DNA of 64,000 nucleotides from Halomonas citrativorans (GTDB lineage Bacteria > Pseudomonadota > Gammaproteobacteria > Pseudomonadales > Halomonadaceae): contig NZ_FUKM01000046.1 in the NCBI RefSeq assembly GCF_900163645.1, positions 1 to 64,000 of the forward strand, in the 5' to 3' direction. Below, one piece after another: positions 18,733 through 28,159 of this stretch; positions within the stretch are counted from its first letter, which is position 1; each line of letters opens with the position of its first letter. Under the pieces are notes generated by a model. It did not search any database. It saw nothing but the letters and a program-made list of their open reading frames with translations, and was not told the DNA's origin. The translations under genes were made by a program, and so were the position numbers.

Positions 18733-19587
18733 ATGACTATGCGTACATTGCGAGAGATCAACGACCTGCGCAGCCTCCTGCGCGACTACCGAACGCACGG
18801 CCAGCGAATCGCGCTCGTGCCGACCATGGGTAATCTTCATGCCGGGCATTTAGCGCTGGTTGCCCAGGCGCGTGAGCACGCTGATATTGTCGTTGCCAGC
18901 CTGTTTGTAAACCCCATGCAGTTTGGGCCTAACGAAGACCTGGACGGCTACCCACGCACCTTCGCCGATGACCAGGCAAAGCTTAGGGCAGCCGGATGCG
19001 ACGTGCTCTTTTCACCCTCGGTAAGCGCGCTTTATCCCAATGGGCTAACCTCGCAAACGTGCGTTCACGTGCCTGACGTGGGCGAGGGCCTGTGCGGTGG
19101 CTCACGGCCAGGGCACTTTGACGGCGTGTCTACCGTTGTCACTCTGCTGTTTAATCTGGTACAGCCCGACGTTGCCTGCTTTGGTGAGAAGGACTACCAG
19201 CAGCTTGCCGTTATTCGCAAGTGTGTGCATGACCTGCATATGCCGATTGACATCATAGGCGTGCCAATTGTGCGTGCCAACGATGGGCTAGCGCTTTCAT
19301 CGCGTAACGGCTACTTGAGCGATGCCGAACGCGCGATAGCCCCTACGCTTTACCGCACGCTGTGTGAATTGCGCGACGCGTTAGAGCAGGGTGAGCCACT
19401 AGAAACCATTTTGGCGAACGGGCTTATTGAGCTTGCCGAGGCGGGCTTTACGCCCGATTACCTTGAGCTTCGTACCCCCGAGTTAACGCCTGTCAGCACC
19501 ACCACTCGTGATGCGGTATTACTGGCCGCCGCTCGGCTTGGTCCCGCTCGATTGATTGATAATCTCAGCGTGCAGCTGCCCGCTTGA
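18733..19587 (+). CDS. panC: pantothenate synthetase
   Basis: PanC condenses pantoate with beta-alanine using ATP. The 284-aa protein has the HIGH-like motif in [31 protein letters not shown], and [18 protein letters not shown]. It also has [14 protein letters not shown] and the KMSKS-like [10 protein letters not shown]. The start is ATG 18733 (MTMRTLREI), with a second ATG two codons on; neither has a clear ribosome-binding site. It is 31 bases after panB. Confidence 0.94.
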   Translation: MTMRTLREINDLRSLLRDYRTHGQRIALVPTMGNLHAGHLALVAQAREHADIVVASLFVNPMQFGPNEDLDGYPRTFADDQAKLRAAGCDVLFSPSVSALYPNGLTSQTCVHVPDVGEGLCGGSRPGHFDGVSTVVTLLFNLVQPDVACFGEKDYQQLAVIRKCVHDLHMPIDIIGVPIVRANDGLALSSRNGYLSDAERAIAPTLYRTLCELRDALEQGEPLETILANGLIELAEAGFTPDYLELRTPELTPVSTTTRDAVLLAAARLGPARLIDNLSVQLPA

Positions 19588-19636
19588 TCCATTACGCTTT
19601 ATCGCCAAGCCGCAGGCTTCGCAACCAGGAGTTGTT

Positions 19637-20017
19637 ATGCAAACGATTATGCTAAAAGCCAAGCTCCATATGGCACGCGTTACCCATGCAGTGCTTAACT
19701 ACGAAGGGTCTTGCGCCATTGATGGCGACCTACTGGATATGGCCGGTATTCGTGAAAACGAACAAATCCAGATCTATAACGTTGAAAACGGTGAGCGTTT
19801 TACCACCTACGCGATCCGTGGCGAAGAAGGCTCTCGTTTGATCTCGATTAACGGCGCGGCGGCGCATTTAGCCGCCCCCGGTCACCGGATTATTATCTGT
19901 AGCTACGCCCACTATTCGGAAGCCGAGCTTGAGCAGCACCAGCCAGCTCTGGTCTACCTACAAGAAGGTAACGAGGTTAGCCATACCAGCAACGCCATCC
20001 CGGTGCAGCTCGCATAG
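19637..20017 (+). CDS. panD: aspartate 1-decarboxylase precursor
   Basis: PanD makes beta-alanine, the second substrate of PanC. The 126-aa proenzyme has [20 protein letters not shown]. Self-cleavage between Gly24 and Ser25 would create the pyruvoyl cofactor. The numbering agrees with the family and supports ATG 19637, which follows AGGAG. Having panB, panC and panD together gives a complete local pantothenate branch apart from ketopantoate reductase. Confidence 0.95.
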   Translation: MQTIMLKAKLHMARVTHAVLNYEGSCAIDGDLLDMAGIRENEQIQIYNVENGERFTTYAIRGEEGSRLISINGAAAHLAAPGHRIIICSYAHYSEAELEQHQPALVYLQEGNEVSHTSNAIPVQLA

Positions 20018-20046
20018 AAGCCATCGTTTTTTTCAGTTATTTAGAG

Positions 20047-20070
20047 CGGACCTTTAAGGTCCGTTTTTAT
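20047..20070 (+). terminator. terminator after panD
   Basis: CGGACCTT and AAGGTCCG form the stem, with an effective loop of a few bases, and are followed by TTTTTATTT. It ends the pan group. Confidence 0.85.
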
Positions 20071-20087
20071 TTGTATCCAAAAGCGCA

Positions 20088-20117
20088 TTGCCGCAACGCA
20101 CAACTTTCCCCTATGCT
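20088..20117 (+). promoter_or_regulatory. candidate promoter for the thiolase gene
   Basis: TTGCCG (20088-20093), an 18-base spacer and TATGCT (20112-20117) lie after the panD terminator. The match is moderate. If used, the mRNA would have a 5' leader of about 135 nt containing the A-rich repeat at 20175-20230. Confidence 0.4.
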
Positions 20118-20174
20118 GAGTAGCAAGCCTGACATAAAAAACAGATAGCGTAGGTTATGCTCAGTACAACCAGA

Positions 20175-20230
20175 CAGTAAAAACAGGCTAGTAAAAACGG
20201 TTTGTAAAAACAAGATAGCAAAACAGGCGG
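20175..20230 (+). repeat. 14-bp A-rich tandem repeat in the thiolase leader
   Basis: Four consecutive 14-base units are present: CAGTAAAAACAGGC, TAGTAAAAACGGTT, TGTAAAAACAAGAT and AGCAAAACAGGCGG. The array ends 29 bases before the thiolase start. The AAAAACAA element at 20206-20213 fits the AAnAAnAA pattern bound by Hfq/Crc, so a role in catabolite control is conceivable. Confidence 0.75.
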
Positions 20231-20259
20231 TCTACCTTACTCACGTTAGGAGTCATCTC

Positions 20260-21438
<1,179 letters not shown>

Positions 21439-21463
21439 TCTCGGCGATTAACGGTTAAAATGT

Positions 21464-21496
21464 AAATGCCCCTGTCACTGACAGGGGCATTTTTAT
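21464..21496. terminator. bidirectional terminator between thiolase and MFS genes
   Basis: A perfect 13-bp stem AAATGCCCCTGTC / GACAGGGGCATTT with loop ACT is flanked by a U run on the plus side and T-rich sequence on the other strand. It can serve both convergent genes. Confidence 0.88.
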
Positions 21497-21538
21497 GCAT
21501 CAAGGCTTCACGCCTGACATCTAACCCTCATTTGGCAT

Positions 21539-22708
21539 TTAACGGTGCTTTTCACCCACAATGGTGGCGGGTGTTCGCCATACCAACAGCGCGCCCAGCA
21601 AGAATAGGCCTGATGCGGCCCACATGGTAATAGGCAGGCTAGTAGCATCAACGACCCGGCCACCGACCATCGCGCCCAGCCCAATGGAGAGGTTGAACAC
21701 AAAGGCCATCAAGGCGGTTGCGGCTTCGGTATTGGGTGCCGTGCGTAAAATCCACGTCTGAATACTCACCGACACGCTGCCAAATGCCGCACCCCACGCC
21801 ATCAGTAACAGCACGCCGCTGACAGGCTCGACCCCGAGCAGCGGGAAAGACGCCACTACCAATAGCAGCAAGCTTGGAATCGCCAGTACAGCGCGATAGG
21901 GGTGGCGCCCAGCGAACATGCCTGCGGCGATATTGCCCAGAATTCCTGCCGCCCCATAAAGTAGCAGCAAGCTGCCCACATGGCTCTGAGCCACACCACT
22001 TATCTCCTGAAGGATAGGGCTAATGAAGGTGTACGCTGCAAAGTGTCCGACAACCACAAAGCCCGTGACCAGAACCGCGACCCGAACGCCACGGTTAGTA
22101 AACTGCTGGGCCAGCACTTTGAGGCGGACTGGCTCCCGGGGTGGCAGTGGCGGCAGCCAGCACCACAGTGCCAGTGCGGTTAACAGGCTAAAACCGCCCA
22201 AAGCCGCAAACGCGACTCGCCAGTTACTTAGATCACCCAACAAGGTACCCAATGGCACGCCAAGTACCGATGCAGCGGCTACGCCGCCAAAAATAATCGT
22301 CATGGCCTTGGGCACTTTATCGCTAGGCACCAAGCGCGGAGCAATACTCCCGGCCACGGCCCAATAACCGCCGATGCTGACACCCACCAGCACGCGGGCG
22401 GCCAGCAGCAGAATAAAGCTACTGGCCAGCGCTGAAAGCACGCTACCAATCACCATGACGACCATGAGTAGCGTGAGCATAATACGTCTATCCAACCGGC
22501 CTACCGCCACGGGCAGTAGCGGTGCCGAAAAAGCGGCGACCACGCCCGGTACCGTTACCATCAAACCAGCGACACCGGGCGTTACATCCATGGATGAAGC
22601 CACCTGAGACAACAACCCGATAGGCAGCTGTTCAGCGGTTACCAATAAAAAAATGCCGATCATCACGGCGACCACCGCCCACCAGCGCGGTGCCTGTTCC
22701 TTCTCCAT
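21539..22708 (-). CDS. MFS transporter (DHA1-like efflux family)
   Basis: A 389-aa inner-membrane protein with 12 predicted helices. It resembles drug:H+ antiporter-1 proteins of the AraJ/PbuE kind. Features include a short cytoplasmic start, VTAEQLPIGLLSQVA in helix 1, the loop 2-3 motif GRLDRRIMLTLLM, ARVLVGVSIGGYWAVAGSIAPRL, and a helix 5 motif GVPLGTLLGDLSNWR. The substrate is unknown. The start is ATG 22708 after AGAAGGAAG; the frame extends 21 residues upstream into a tandem repeat, which is not likely to be coding. Confidence 0.85.
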   Translation of the reverse strand: MEKEQAPRWWAVVAVMIGIFLLVTAEQLPIGLLSQVASSMDVTPGVAGLMVTVPGVVAAFSAPLLPVAVGRLDRRIMLTLLMVVMVIGSVLSALASSFILLLAARVLVGVSIGGYWAVAGSIAPRLVPSDKVPKAMTIIFGGVAAASVLGVPLGTLLGDLSNWRVAFAALGGFSLLTALALWCWLPPLPPREPVRLKVLAQQFTNRGVRVAVLVTGFVVVGHFAAYTFISPILQEISGVAQSHVGSLLLLYGAAGILGNIAAGMFAGRHPYRAVLAIPSLLLLVVASFPLLGVEPVSGVLLLMAWGAAFGSVSVSIQTWILRTAPNTEAATALMAFVFNLSIGLGAMVGGRVVDATSLPITMWAASGLFLLGALLVWRTPATIVGEKHR

Positions 22709-22733
22709 GCCTACTTCCTTCTGACTAAACGTC

Positions 22734-22781
22734 CTTCCAACCAAACTTTTTTCAATCAAACTTTCTTTCAATCAAACAACG
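22734..22781. repeat. 16-bp tandem repeat 5' of the MFS gene
   Basis: Three units of period 16 are present: CTTCCAACCAAACTTT, TTTCAATCAAACTTTC and TTTCAATCAAACAACG. They lie 26 bases upstream of the MFS start on its 5' side and directly abut the pnp terminator hairpin. Confidence 0.7.
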
Positions 22782-22813
22782 CCGCCCCCGTAACCAGGGG
22801 CTACGGGGGCGGC
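22781..22813 (-). terminator. terminator after pnp
   Basis: A perfect 12-bp GC-rich stem GCCGCCCCCGTA / TACGGGGGCGGC lies 21 bases after the pnp stop on the minus strand. The following tract GTTGTTTG is only modestly U-rich. Confidence 0.7.
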
Positions 22814-22833
22814 ATAGACAACCTCGCGGCAAT

Positions 22834-24978
22834 TTAGTCCGCGATGTTCTCACTTTCAGCGGCAAACGCTGCTTTCTCTTCTTCAGTGATCTCTTTCATC
22901 GAGAGCTTCACGCGGTTGCGGTTATCGATGTCGAGCACCTTCACAATCACGTCGTCGCCTTCGTTCAGGAAATCGCGCACGTTGTTAACGCGCTCAGCCA
23001 CGATTTGCGAAATATGCACAAGACCATCGGTACCCGGCATGATGTTCACAAAGGCGCCGAAGTCAGCAATACGTACGACCTTGCCGTTATACAGCTTGCC
23101 AATTTCCGCTTCTGCAGTAATCGCCAATACGGTATCGATGGCCTTTTTCGCCGCAGCTTTGTCTTCAGCGTAGATGCGCACGGTGCCGTCGTCATCAAGG
23201 TCGATAGACGCGCCGGTATCTTCGCAAATCTTGCGAATGGTGGCGCCGCCTTTACCAATAACGTCACGGATCTTGTCCGGGTCGATCTTGATAGTGGCCA
23301 TGGAAGGCGCATTATCGGAGACGTCGGTACGGCTCTGGCTAATGACCACGTTCATCTGCTCAAGGATACCCAGACGCGCTTTGTGGGCTTGCTGAAGCGC
23401 GGTCTCCATGATTTCTTCGTTGATGCCTTCGATCTTGATGTCCATCTGCAGGGCAGTAACACCCTCTTCTGAACCGGCAACTTTAAAGTCCATATCGCCA
23501 AGGTGATCTTCATCACCCAGGATATCGGTCAGTACCGCGTAGCCATCTTCGTCTTTCACCAGGCCCATGGCGATACCCGCCACCGGCGCTTTCAGCGGTA
23601 CACCCGCATCCATCAGCGCAAGCGAGGAGCCACATACCGAAGCCATCGAGCTTGAACCGTTGGATTCGGTAATTTCCGATACCACGCGAATGGTGTAGGG
23701 GAAATCTTCTTCGGACGGCAGCATGGCTTGAATACCACGACGAGCCAAACGGCCATGGCCGATTTCACGACGTTTCGGGCCACCCATAAAGCCCGCTTCA
23801 CCGACCGAGTAGGGAGGGAAGTTGTAGTGCAGCATAAAGCGGTCTTTACGCTCGCCTTCCAGCGACTCGATCAACTGAGAGTCACGCAGGGTGCCCAGCG
23901 TTGCCACTGCAATCGCTTGGGTCTCACCGCGAGTGAACACCGCCGAACCGTGAGTCTTGGGCAGCACGCCCACTTCGATCGCCAGCGGGCGCACGGTGAA
24001 GTTGTCACGGCCATCAATGCGCGGCTCACCTTTTACAACGCGTGAACGTACAACGCGCTTCTCAAGACCAGCAAAGGCACCTTTTACTTCGTCTTTGCTG
24101 AACTTGTCGTTAACCGGCTCGCCGTCAACTACTGCCAACTGCTCAACCGCCTGATCTTTCAGAGCTGCTAGCGCGTCTTGGCGCTGCATCTTATCGGTGA
24201 TGCGATAGGCATCGCCCACCTGAGCTTCAAACGCATCCGCAATGGCGGTTTTCAGCGCCACGTTCTCAGCGGCTGGCTGCCAGTCCCAACGCGGTTTTCC
24301 GGCCTCTTGAACCAGTTCGTTAATCGCGCTAACCGCGACCTGCATTTCCTGATGACCAAACAGTACGGCGCCCAGCATTTCGTCTTCCAGAAGCTCTTTG
24401 GCTTCGGACTCGACCATCAGCACAGCGTTTTCAGTACCGGCAACCACCATGTTCAGTTCAGAAGTCGCGAGCTCTTCAACGGTCGGGTTAAGGAAATAAC
24501 CTTGCTCTTCGTTGAAGCCAACGCGCGCAGCGCCGATCGGGCCGTTGAACGGCACGCCAGAAATGCTGAGTGCAGCGGAGGTACCCAGCATCGCGGCAAT
24601 ATCCGGATCGTGGTTACGATCAGTGGAAAGAACGGTACAGATAACCTGCACTTCGTTCATAAAGCCTTTGGGGAAAAGCGGACGGATCGGACGATCGATC
24701 AGACGCGAGGTCAGAGTTTCTTTCTCGGTCGGACGCCCTTCGCGCTTAAAGAAGCCGCCGGGAATTTTACCTACTGCGTAGGTTTTTTCCTGGTAATGAA
24801 CCGAGAGCGGAAAAAAGGGTTGGCTGGGGTTGGCTTCTTTACGCGCCACCACGGTACACAGCACAACGGTATCTTCCATGGTGACCATGACGGCACCTGT
24901 GGCTTGACGAGCGATACGCCCGGTTTCTAGCGTGACGGTGCTACGACCGTACTGAAACGTTTTTTTTACCGGATTCAC
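22834..24978 (-). CDS. pnp: polynucleotide phosphorylase
   Basis: PNPase degrades RNA 3' to 5' with phosphate and is a core part of the degradosome. The 714-aa protein has two RNase PH domains (about 1-220 and 300-540), a KH domain (about 550-610; [12 protein letters not shown]) and an S1 domain (about 620-690). The tail is acidic. The start is taken as GTG 24978 ([10 protein letters not shown] follows). AAGGAAG lies just before it, and family members begin MNPV at this point; an ATG six codons upstream overlaps that ribosome-binding site. Unusually, it is separated from rpsO by another gene. Confidence 0.95.
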   Translation of the reverse strand: MNPVKKTFQYGRSTVTLETGRIARQATGAVMVTMEDTVVLCTVVARKEANPSQPFFPLSVHYQEKTYAVGKIPGGFFKREGRPTEKETLTSRLIDRPIRPLFPKGFMNEVQVICTVLSTDRNHDPDIAAMLGTSAALSISGVPFNGPIGAARVGFNEEQGYFLNPTVEELATSELNMVVAGTENAVLMVESEAKELLEDEMLGAVLFGHQEMQVAVSAINELVQEAGKPRWDWQPAAENVALKTAIADAFEAQVGDAYRITDKMQRQDALAALKDQAVEQLAVVDGEPVNDKFSKDEVKGAFAGLEKRVVRSRVVKGEPRIDGRDNFTVRPLAIEVGVLPKTHGSAVFTRGETQAIAVATLGTLRDSQLIESLEGERKDRFMLHYNFPPYSVGEAGFMGGPKRREIGHGRLARRGIQAMLPSEEDFPYTIRVVSEITESNGSSSMASVCGSSLALMDAGVPLKAPVAGIAMGLVKDEDGYAVLTDILGDEDHLGDMDFKVAGSEEGVTALQMDIKIEGINEEIMETALQQAHKARLGILEQMNVVISQSRTDVSDNAPSMATIKIDPDKIRDVIGKGGATIRKICEDTGASIDLDDDGTVRIYAEDKAAAKKAIDTVLAITAEAEIGKLYNGKVVRIADFGAFVNIMPGTDGLVHISQIVAERVNNVRDFLNEGDDVIVKVLDIDNRNRVKLSMKEITEEEKAAFAAESENIAD

Positions 24979-25249
24979 GGCGACTTCCTTTAACATTAAT
25001 ATCTACTTGTCTATTCGTTTGGGTCGTTTTGACTCGCCACCATTCTAGGCGCTGTAGCGCCATACGGCTACCAGAAACCCAAAATCACCGTGTGCATATC
25101 CATGGTGTATCGCCCATATTCGGCAGCCTCCGCTAGCGAACACAGCGATGTCGCCAAATCAGGACAACAGCCCTGCTCAATTCTGAATCACAGATTAAGC
25201 GGCTGCAGGTGGTAGACACCTTACTAAATAAGGCTATGGTTTGATGGTC
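24979..25249 (-). other. pnp 5' region, no gene
   Basis: No coding sequence is supported in these 271 bases. On the minus strand a perfect short hairpin GGCGCT-GT-AGCGCC is followed by TAGAAT, a possible -10 element, but no good -35 is visible. Since rpsO transcripts should stop at the hairpin 26305-26338, pnp needs its own promoter here or depends on the hydrolase gene's transcript. Confidence 0.4.
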
Positions 25250-26044
25250 TTAGCGACGGTAGTACTCCGCTACCGTGTCTTCAGCGACTTGCTGTAAAAA
25301 GGCAGCATCATCCTCGTCGATTCGACCGTAGTAAGTGTACGGGTTACCGACCACAGATGTGTCGTAAAGAGCCGCAAACACTGTGGCGGCCGCTAGGTAG
25401 CTGCCTTCTGGTGAAGGGTGGCTACCGTCATAATCGACATGCAAAGCCAGCTCTGGGCGCTGCTCATAGGCATTCTGAAAGGCAAGGCCGACCGGAATTA
25501 CCAGAACATCAAGCTCATTGCCGACAGCGGTATACAATTCTTCGATCTTGTCAGTCATGCCAGGATCGTAGCTATTATGATCTTCGCTGTAGGCAGGCGT
25601 CATATAGAGCACGCTCTCTGCCCCCGTCGCTTCGATGGCTTTGTGATGCCGTAGAACCGCGTCACGAAAATCTTGTCGCTTCTCGTCGCTCAAAGCCGCG
25701 CCACTGTGTCCTTGTAGAACCACAACATCAAACGGATCAGGCAGGCCCAGAGCGTCTGGGAACAGATAGCTTTTTATGTCGTGTTGCGACAAATAAGCTC
25801 CGGAAATGGTTACAGATTTGCTGTTGAGCTGATCCGCAATATCCGGATAGGCGGCTTCCGCCATACGCTTGACGTAGTTGTGCAGACTGTTGTTGTAGTA
25901 TTGATAGCTATTGCCGACATAGAGTATTTGTTGCGGGTTTGGTGAACCGAGAGCATTGCGGTTGCTTCCGGTTTCAGCCATGACCGAAGCAGGGAGTAAC
26001 GCAGTAAGCGTGAAAATGCCAATTCCGGCGAGGGATGTTTTCAT
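25250..26044 (-). CDS. exported SGNH/GDSL-like hydrolase of unknown substrate
   Basis: A 264-aa protein with a Sec signal peptide (MKTSLAGIGIFTLTALLPASVMA, cleavage near residue 23). The SGNH-type core has nucleophile Ser46 in LYVGNSYQYYN, the block VVVLQGHSG (about 107-114), and the C-terminal Asp/His pair in DYDGSHPSPEGSYLA (Asp206, His209). This suggests a periplasmic or secreted esterase-type enzyme. The closest style I recall is the DUF4886 type of SGNH proteins, but the substrate cannot be named. ATG 26044 follows GGAGATAA. It lies between rpsO and pnp, which are normally adjacent, so it looks inserted. Confidence 0.75.
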   Translation of the reverse strand: MKTSLAGIGIFTLTALLPASVMAETGSNRNALGSPNPQQILYVGNSYQYYNNSLHNYVKRMAEAAYPDIADQLNSKSVTISGAYLSQHDIKSYLFPDALGLPDPFDVVVLQGHSGAALSDEKRQDFRDAVLRHHKAIEATGAESVLYMTPAYSEDHNSYDPGMTDKIEELYTAVGNELDVLVIPVGLAFQNAYEQRPELALHVDYDGSHPSPEGSYLAAATVFAALYDTSVVGNPYTYYGRIDEDDAAFLQQVAEDTVAEYYRR

Positions 26045-26304
26045 TGATATTATCTCCATCCTGAACTGATTTACAAAAATCCAAGGCGCATTGCGTTTAG
26101 GCACCTCAGTACGCCACATACATTACAGCAAACTTCATTCCTTTCGTAATTCCGCTTTATTATTTCAGAGGCTTGAAAACCCCCAACACTACAACGGGCG
26201 AAGACCTCATTCCAACCAATCGAGTTTTTTCCGCACAAGCAGTCACCTATACATGTACGGAAAACCGCACATTAAAATGTACTATCAATGGTATATGTCT
26301 CAAC
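26045..26304 (-). other. 5' region of the SGNH hydrolase gene, no other gene
   Basis: About 260 relatively AT-rich bases separate the rpsO terminator from the hydrolase start. I find no convincing gene, tRNA or insertion-sequence end here. A promoter for the hydrolase is expected, but none stands out. Confidence 0.3.
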
Positions 26305-26338
26305 GCAAAACGGGCAGCTCACAAGGAGCTGCCCGTTT
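26305..26338 (-). terminator. terminator after rpsO
   Basis: A perfect 13-bp stem AAACGGGCAGCTC / GAGCTGCCCGTTT with a 5-base loop lies 22 bases after the rpsO stop. On the minus strand it ends in TTTTGCG. It should close the rimP-to-rpsO transcription unit before the hydrolase gene. Confidence 0.85.
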
Positions 26339-26360
26339 CTCAATCTTCGCCAACAATAAC

Positions 26361-26630
26361 TTAGCGGCGCAGACCTAAACGCTGGATCAGAGACTGATAG
26401 CGTTCGAAATCTTTACGCTTCAGGTAGTCCAGCAGTTTACGACGCTGGTTTACCATGCGGATCAGACCACGACGCGAGTGGTGATCCTGCTTGTTGGTTT
26501 TGAAGTGGTCCTGCAGGCCATTGATGTTGGCGCTCAGCAGTGCAACCTGTACTTCAGGGGAACCGGTATCGTTATCGCCGCGGCCGTATTCGTTGACGAT
26601 TTCGGCTTTCGTTTCAGCGGTTAATGCCAT
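26361..26630 (-). CDS. rpsO: 30S ribosomal protein S15
   Basis: S15 is a primary 16S-binding protein of the small subunit. The 89-aa sequence matches the family along its length. It has [19 protein letters not shown], the binding helix region [23 protein letters not shown] and the end [22 protein letters not shown] provides the ribosome-binding site. It follows truB after 180 bases that contain a 12-bp tandem array. S15 usually controls its own translation through the leader, so that array lies in an interesting place. Confidence 0.97.
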   Translation of the reverse strand: MALTAETKAEIVNEYGRGDNDTGSPEVQVALLSANINGLQDHFKTNKQDHHSRRGLIRMVNQRRKLLDYLKRKDFERYQSLIQRLGLRR

Positions 26631-26711
26631 CTGTCTCTCCAGTAAGCAATATGCCTAAAATTTAATGGGTGAGACCACGCATATTTGCAGTCTCAGGCGA
26701 CTCTTTTCGAC

Positions 26712-26771
26712 GTACTGTTTCCAGCACTATTTCAAGTACCGTTTCCAGTACTATTTCAAGTGCTATTTTCG
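26712..26771. repeat. 12-bp tandem repeat between truB and rpsO
   Basis: Five consecutive 12-base units are present: GTACTGTTTCCA, GCACTATTTCAA, GTACCGTTTCCA, GTACTATTTCAA and GTGCTATTTTCG. They alternate so that a 24-base higher-order period is visible (26712-26735 and 26736-26759). The array lies 81-141 bases upstream of rpsO in its probable mRNA leader. Confidence 0.8.
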
Positions 26772-26810
26772 CGTAAATCGTCACATCCTTGCAACGTTTC
26801 ACCCGGACTC

Positions 26811-27731
26811 TTACGAGATAGCGACGGTACTTAACAGTCGCTTGGGCGCTACTTCCTGAGCACCTTTTACAACACCGAGGCCGATAAACGTCTCGGCATA
26901 ATAAAGTCTTGCCAATGCATCGGGGGCTAGCGTACCAATACTCAAGTTGACCGATTGACCGTGGGCTAAGCGCCCGTAAGCCGTTTCGTCCACCTCAAGC
27001 GTCGGCAGGTGATCCACCAGCACATCAGCGGGCATTAATTCAGCCTCACGCGAGGCCTGATCCGCCAATGCTTCAAGCGCTTCGAGGGTCCACATCGCAT
27101 CGCCCGTAAAAGGCCCGGTTTTGAGCCTGCGGAGCTGACTGATGTGAGCACCACACCCCAGCGCCAAACCGATATCTTCGGCCAGCGTACGGATGTAAGT
27201 CCCCTTGCTGCAGGTGACTTCAAGCTCGAAGGCTTCGCCGTCAAACGCAAGCAGGCGCGCATCATACACGCTTACCCGCCGCGCTGCACGCTCTACCTGC
27301 TTACCCTCACGGGCCAGCTCATAGAGTTTTTTGCCCTGATGCTTGAGCGCCGAATACATCGGCGGCACCTGATCGATCTCGCCGCGAAAGCGCGCAATCG
27401 CGGCTTCGACATCATCCGCTGTTAACGACGGCACATCGCGGCGTTCAATCACGGTGCCTTCTGCATCACCGGTGTCGGTGATCACACCCAGCTCAACGCG
27501 GGTGCGATACATCTTGTCGGCTTCCAGCAGGTGCGCGGAGAACTTGGTGGCCTCGCCCAGGCAAATCGGCAATAAACCGGTTGCCATGGGGTCCAGCGTG
27601 CCGGTATGCCCGGCTTTTTGAGCCTCGAACAAACGACGCACACGCTGCAAGGCATGGTTGCTGGAAATACCCTTGGGCTTATCCAGCAGCAATACCCCAT
27701 TGACCGGTAAACCGCGACGGCGACGGGCCAT
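26811..27731 (-). CDS. truB: tRNA pseudouridine-55 synthase
   Basis: TruB makes pseudouridine 55 in the T-loop of tRNAs. The 306-aa protein has NGVLLLDKPKGISSNHAL and the catalytic Asp in GHTGTLDPMATGLLP (about residue 45). YSALKHQGKKLYELAREG, VTCSKGTYIRTLAEDIG and a C-terminal PUA-like region follow. Its ATG overlaps the rbfA stop by one base (TAATG at 27733-27729), a translationally coupled rbfA-truB pair in the conserved nusA-infB operon. Confidence 0.96.
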   Translation of the reverse strand: MARRRRGLPVNGVLLLDKPKGISSNHALQRVRRLFEAQKAGHTGTLDPMATGLLPICLGEATKFSAHLLEADKMYRTRVELGVITDTGDAEGTVIERRDVPSLTADDVEAAIARFRGEIDQVPPMYSALKHQGKKLYELAREGKQVERAARRVSVYDARLLAFDGEAFELEVTCSKGTYIRTLAEDIGLALGCGAHISQLRRLKTGPFTGDAMWTLEALEALADQASREAELMPADVLVDHLPTLEVDETAYGRLAHGQSVNLSIGTLAPDALARLYYAETFIGLGVVKGAQEVAPKRLLSTVAIS

Positions 27732-28141
27732 TAGCGCGTCTCCTCACCTTGATCAGAGTCACCCTCTTCATCCGCTTGACGAGCCCGGTCAGTCGATACG
27801 GCCTCTTCAATCAGGGAAGAGAGGTGCTGCCCACGCACCACGCTCTCATCATAATGAAAACGCAGTTCAGGGACATGGCGTAGCTGAATACGTTTGGCAA
27901 TCTGGCTTCTTAGAAATCCGGCGGCGCGCTTAAGCACCTGCAGGTTCTCCTTGATACGCTCAGGCTCCTGCTCACCCAGCAGGGTGACATGGATATCGGC
28001 GTAGCCAAGATCACGGCTAACGGTCACGCCGCTTACCGTGATCATGCCCAAACGCGGGTCTTTCACTTCGCGTTGAATAAGTACCGCCAGCTCCTTTTGG
28101 AGCTGGTCGGCTACTCGGTCGGTACGCTTAAATTCGCGCAT
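27731..28141 (-). CDS. rbfA: ribosome-binding factor A
   Basis: RbfA helps 16S rRNA 5'-end maturation and cold-shock adaptation by binding the 30S subunit. The 136-aa KH-like protein starts MREFKRTDRVADQLQKEL and has DPRLGMITVSGVTVSRDL, LRSQIAKRIQLRHVPEL and FHYDESVVRGQHLSSLIEEA. An acidic tail follows. It lies 18 bases after infB and overlaps truB by one base. Confidence 0.95.
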   Translation of the reverse strand: MREFKRTDRVADQLQKELAVLIQREVKDPRLGMITVSGVTVSRDLGYADIHVTLLGEQEPERIKENLQVLKRAAGFLRSQIAKRIQLRHVPELRFHYDESVVRGQHLSSLIEEAVSTDRARQADEEGDSDQGEETR

Positions 28142-28159
28142 GGTTGTCTCCTCGCGGCC

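Noticed and set aside
24178..24930. Long plus-strand open frame (250 codons) opposite pnp
   Set aside because: Antisense to pnp with no domain-like sequence; arises from GC-biased third positions.
26665..26859. Plus-strand frame with a repeated YCFQHYFKYRFQYYF-like peptide
   Set aside because: The peptide is simply the translation of the 12-bp tandem array between truB and rpsO and overlaps truB antisense.
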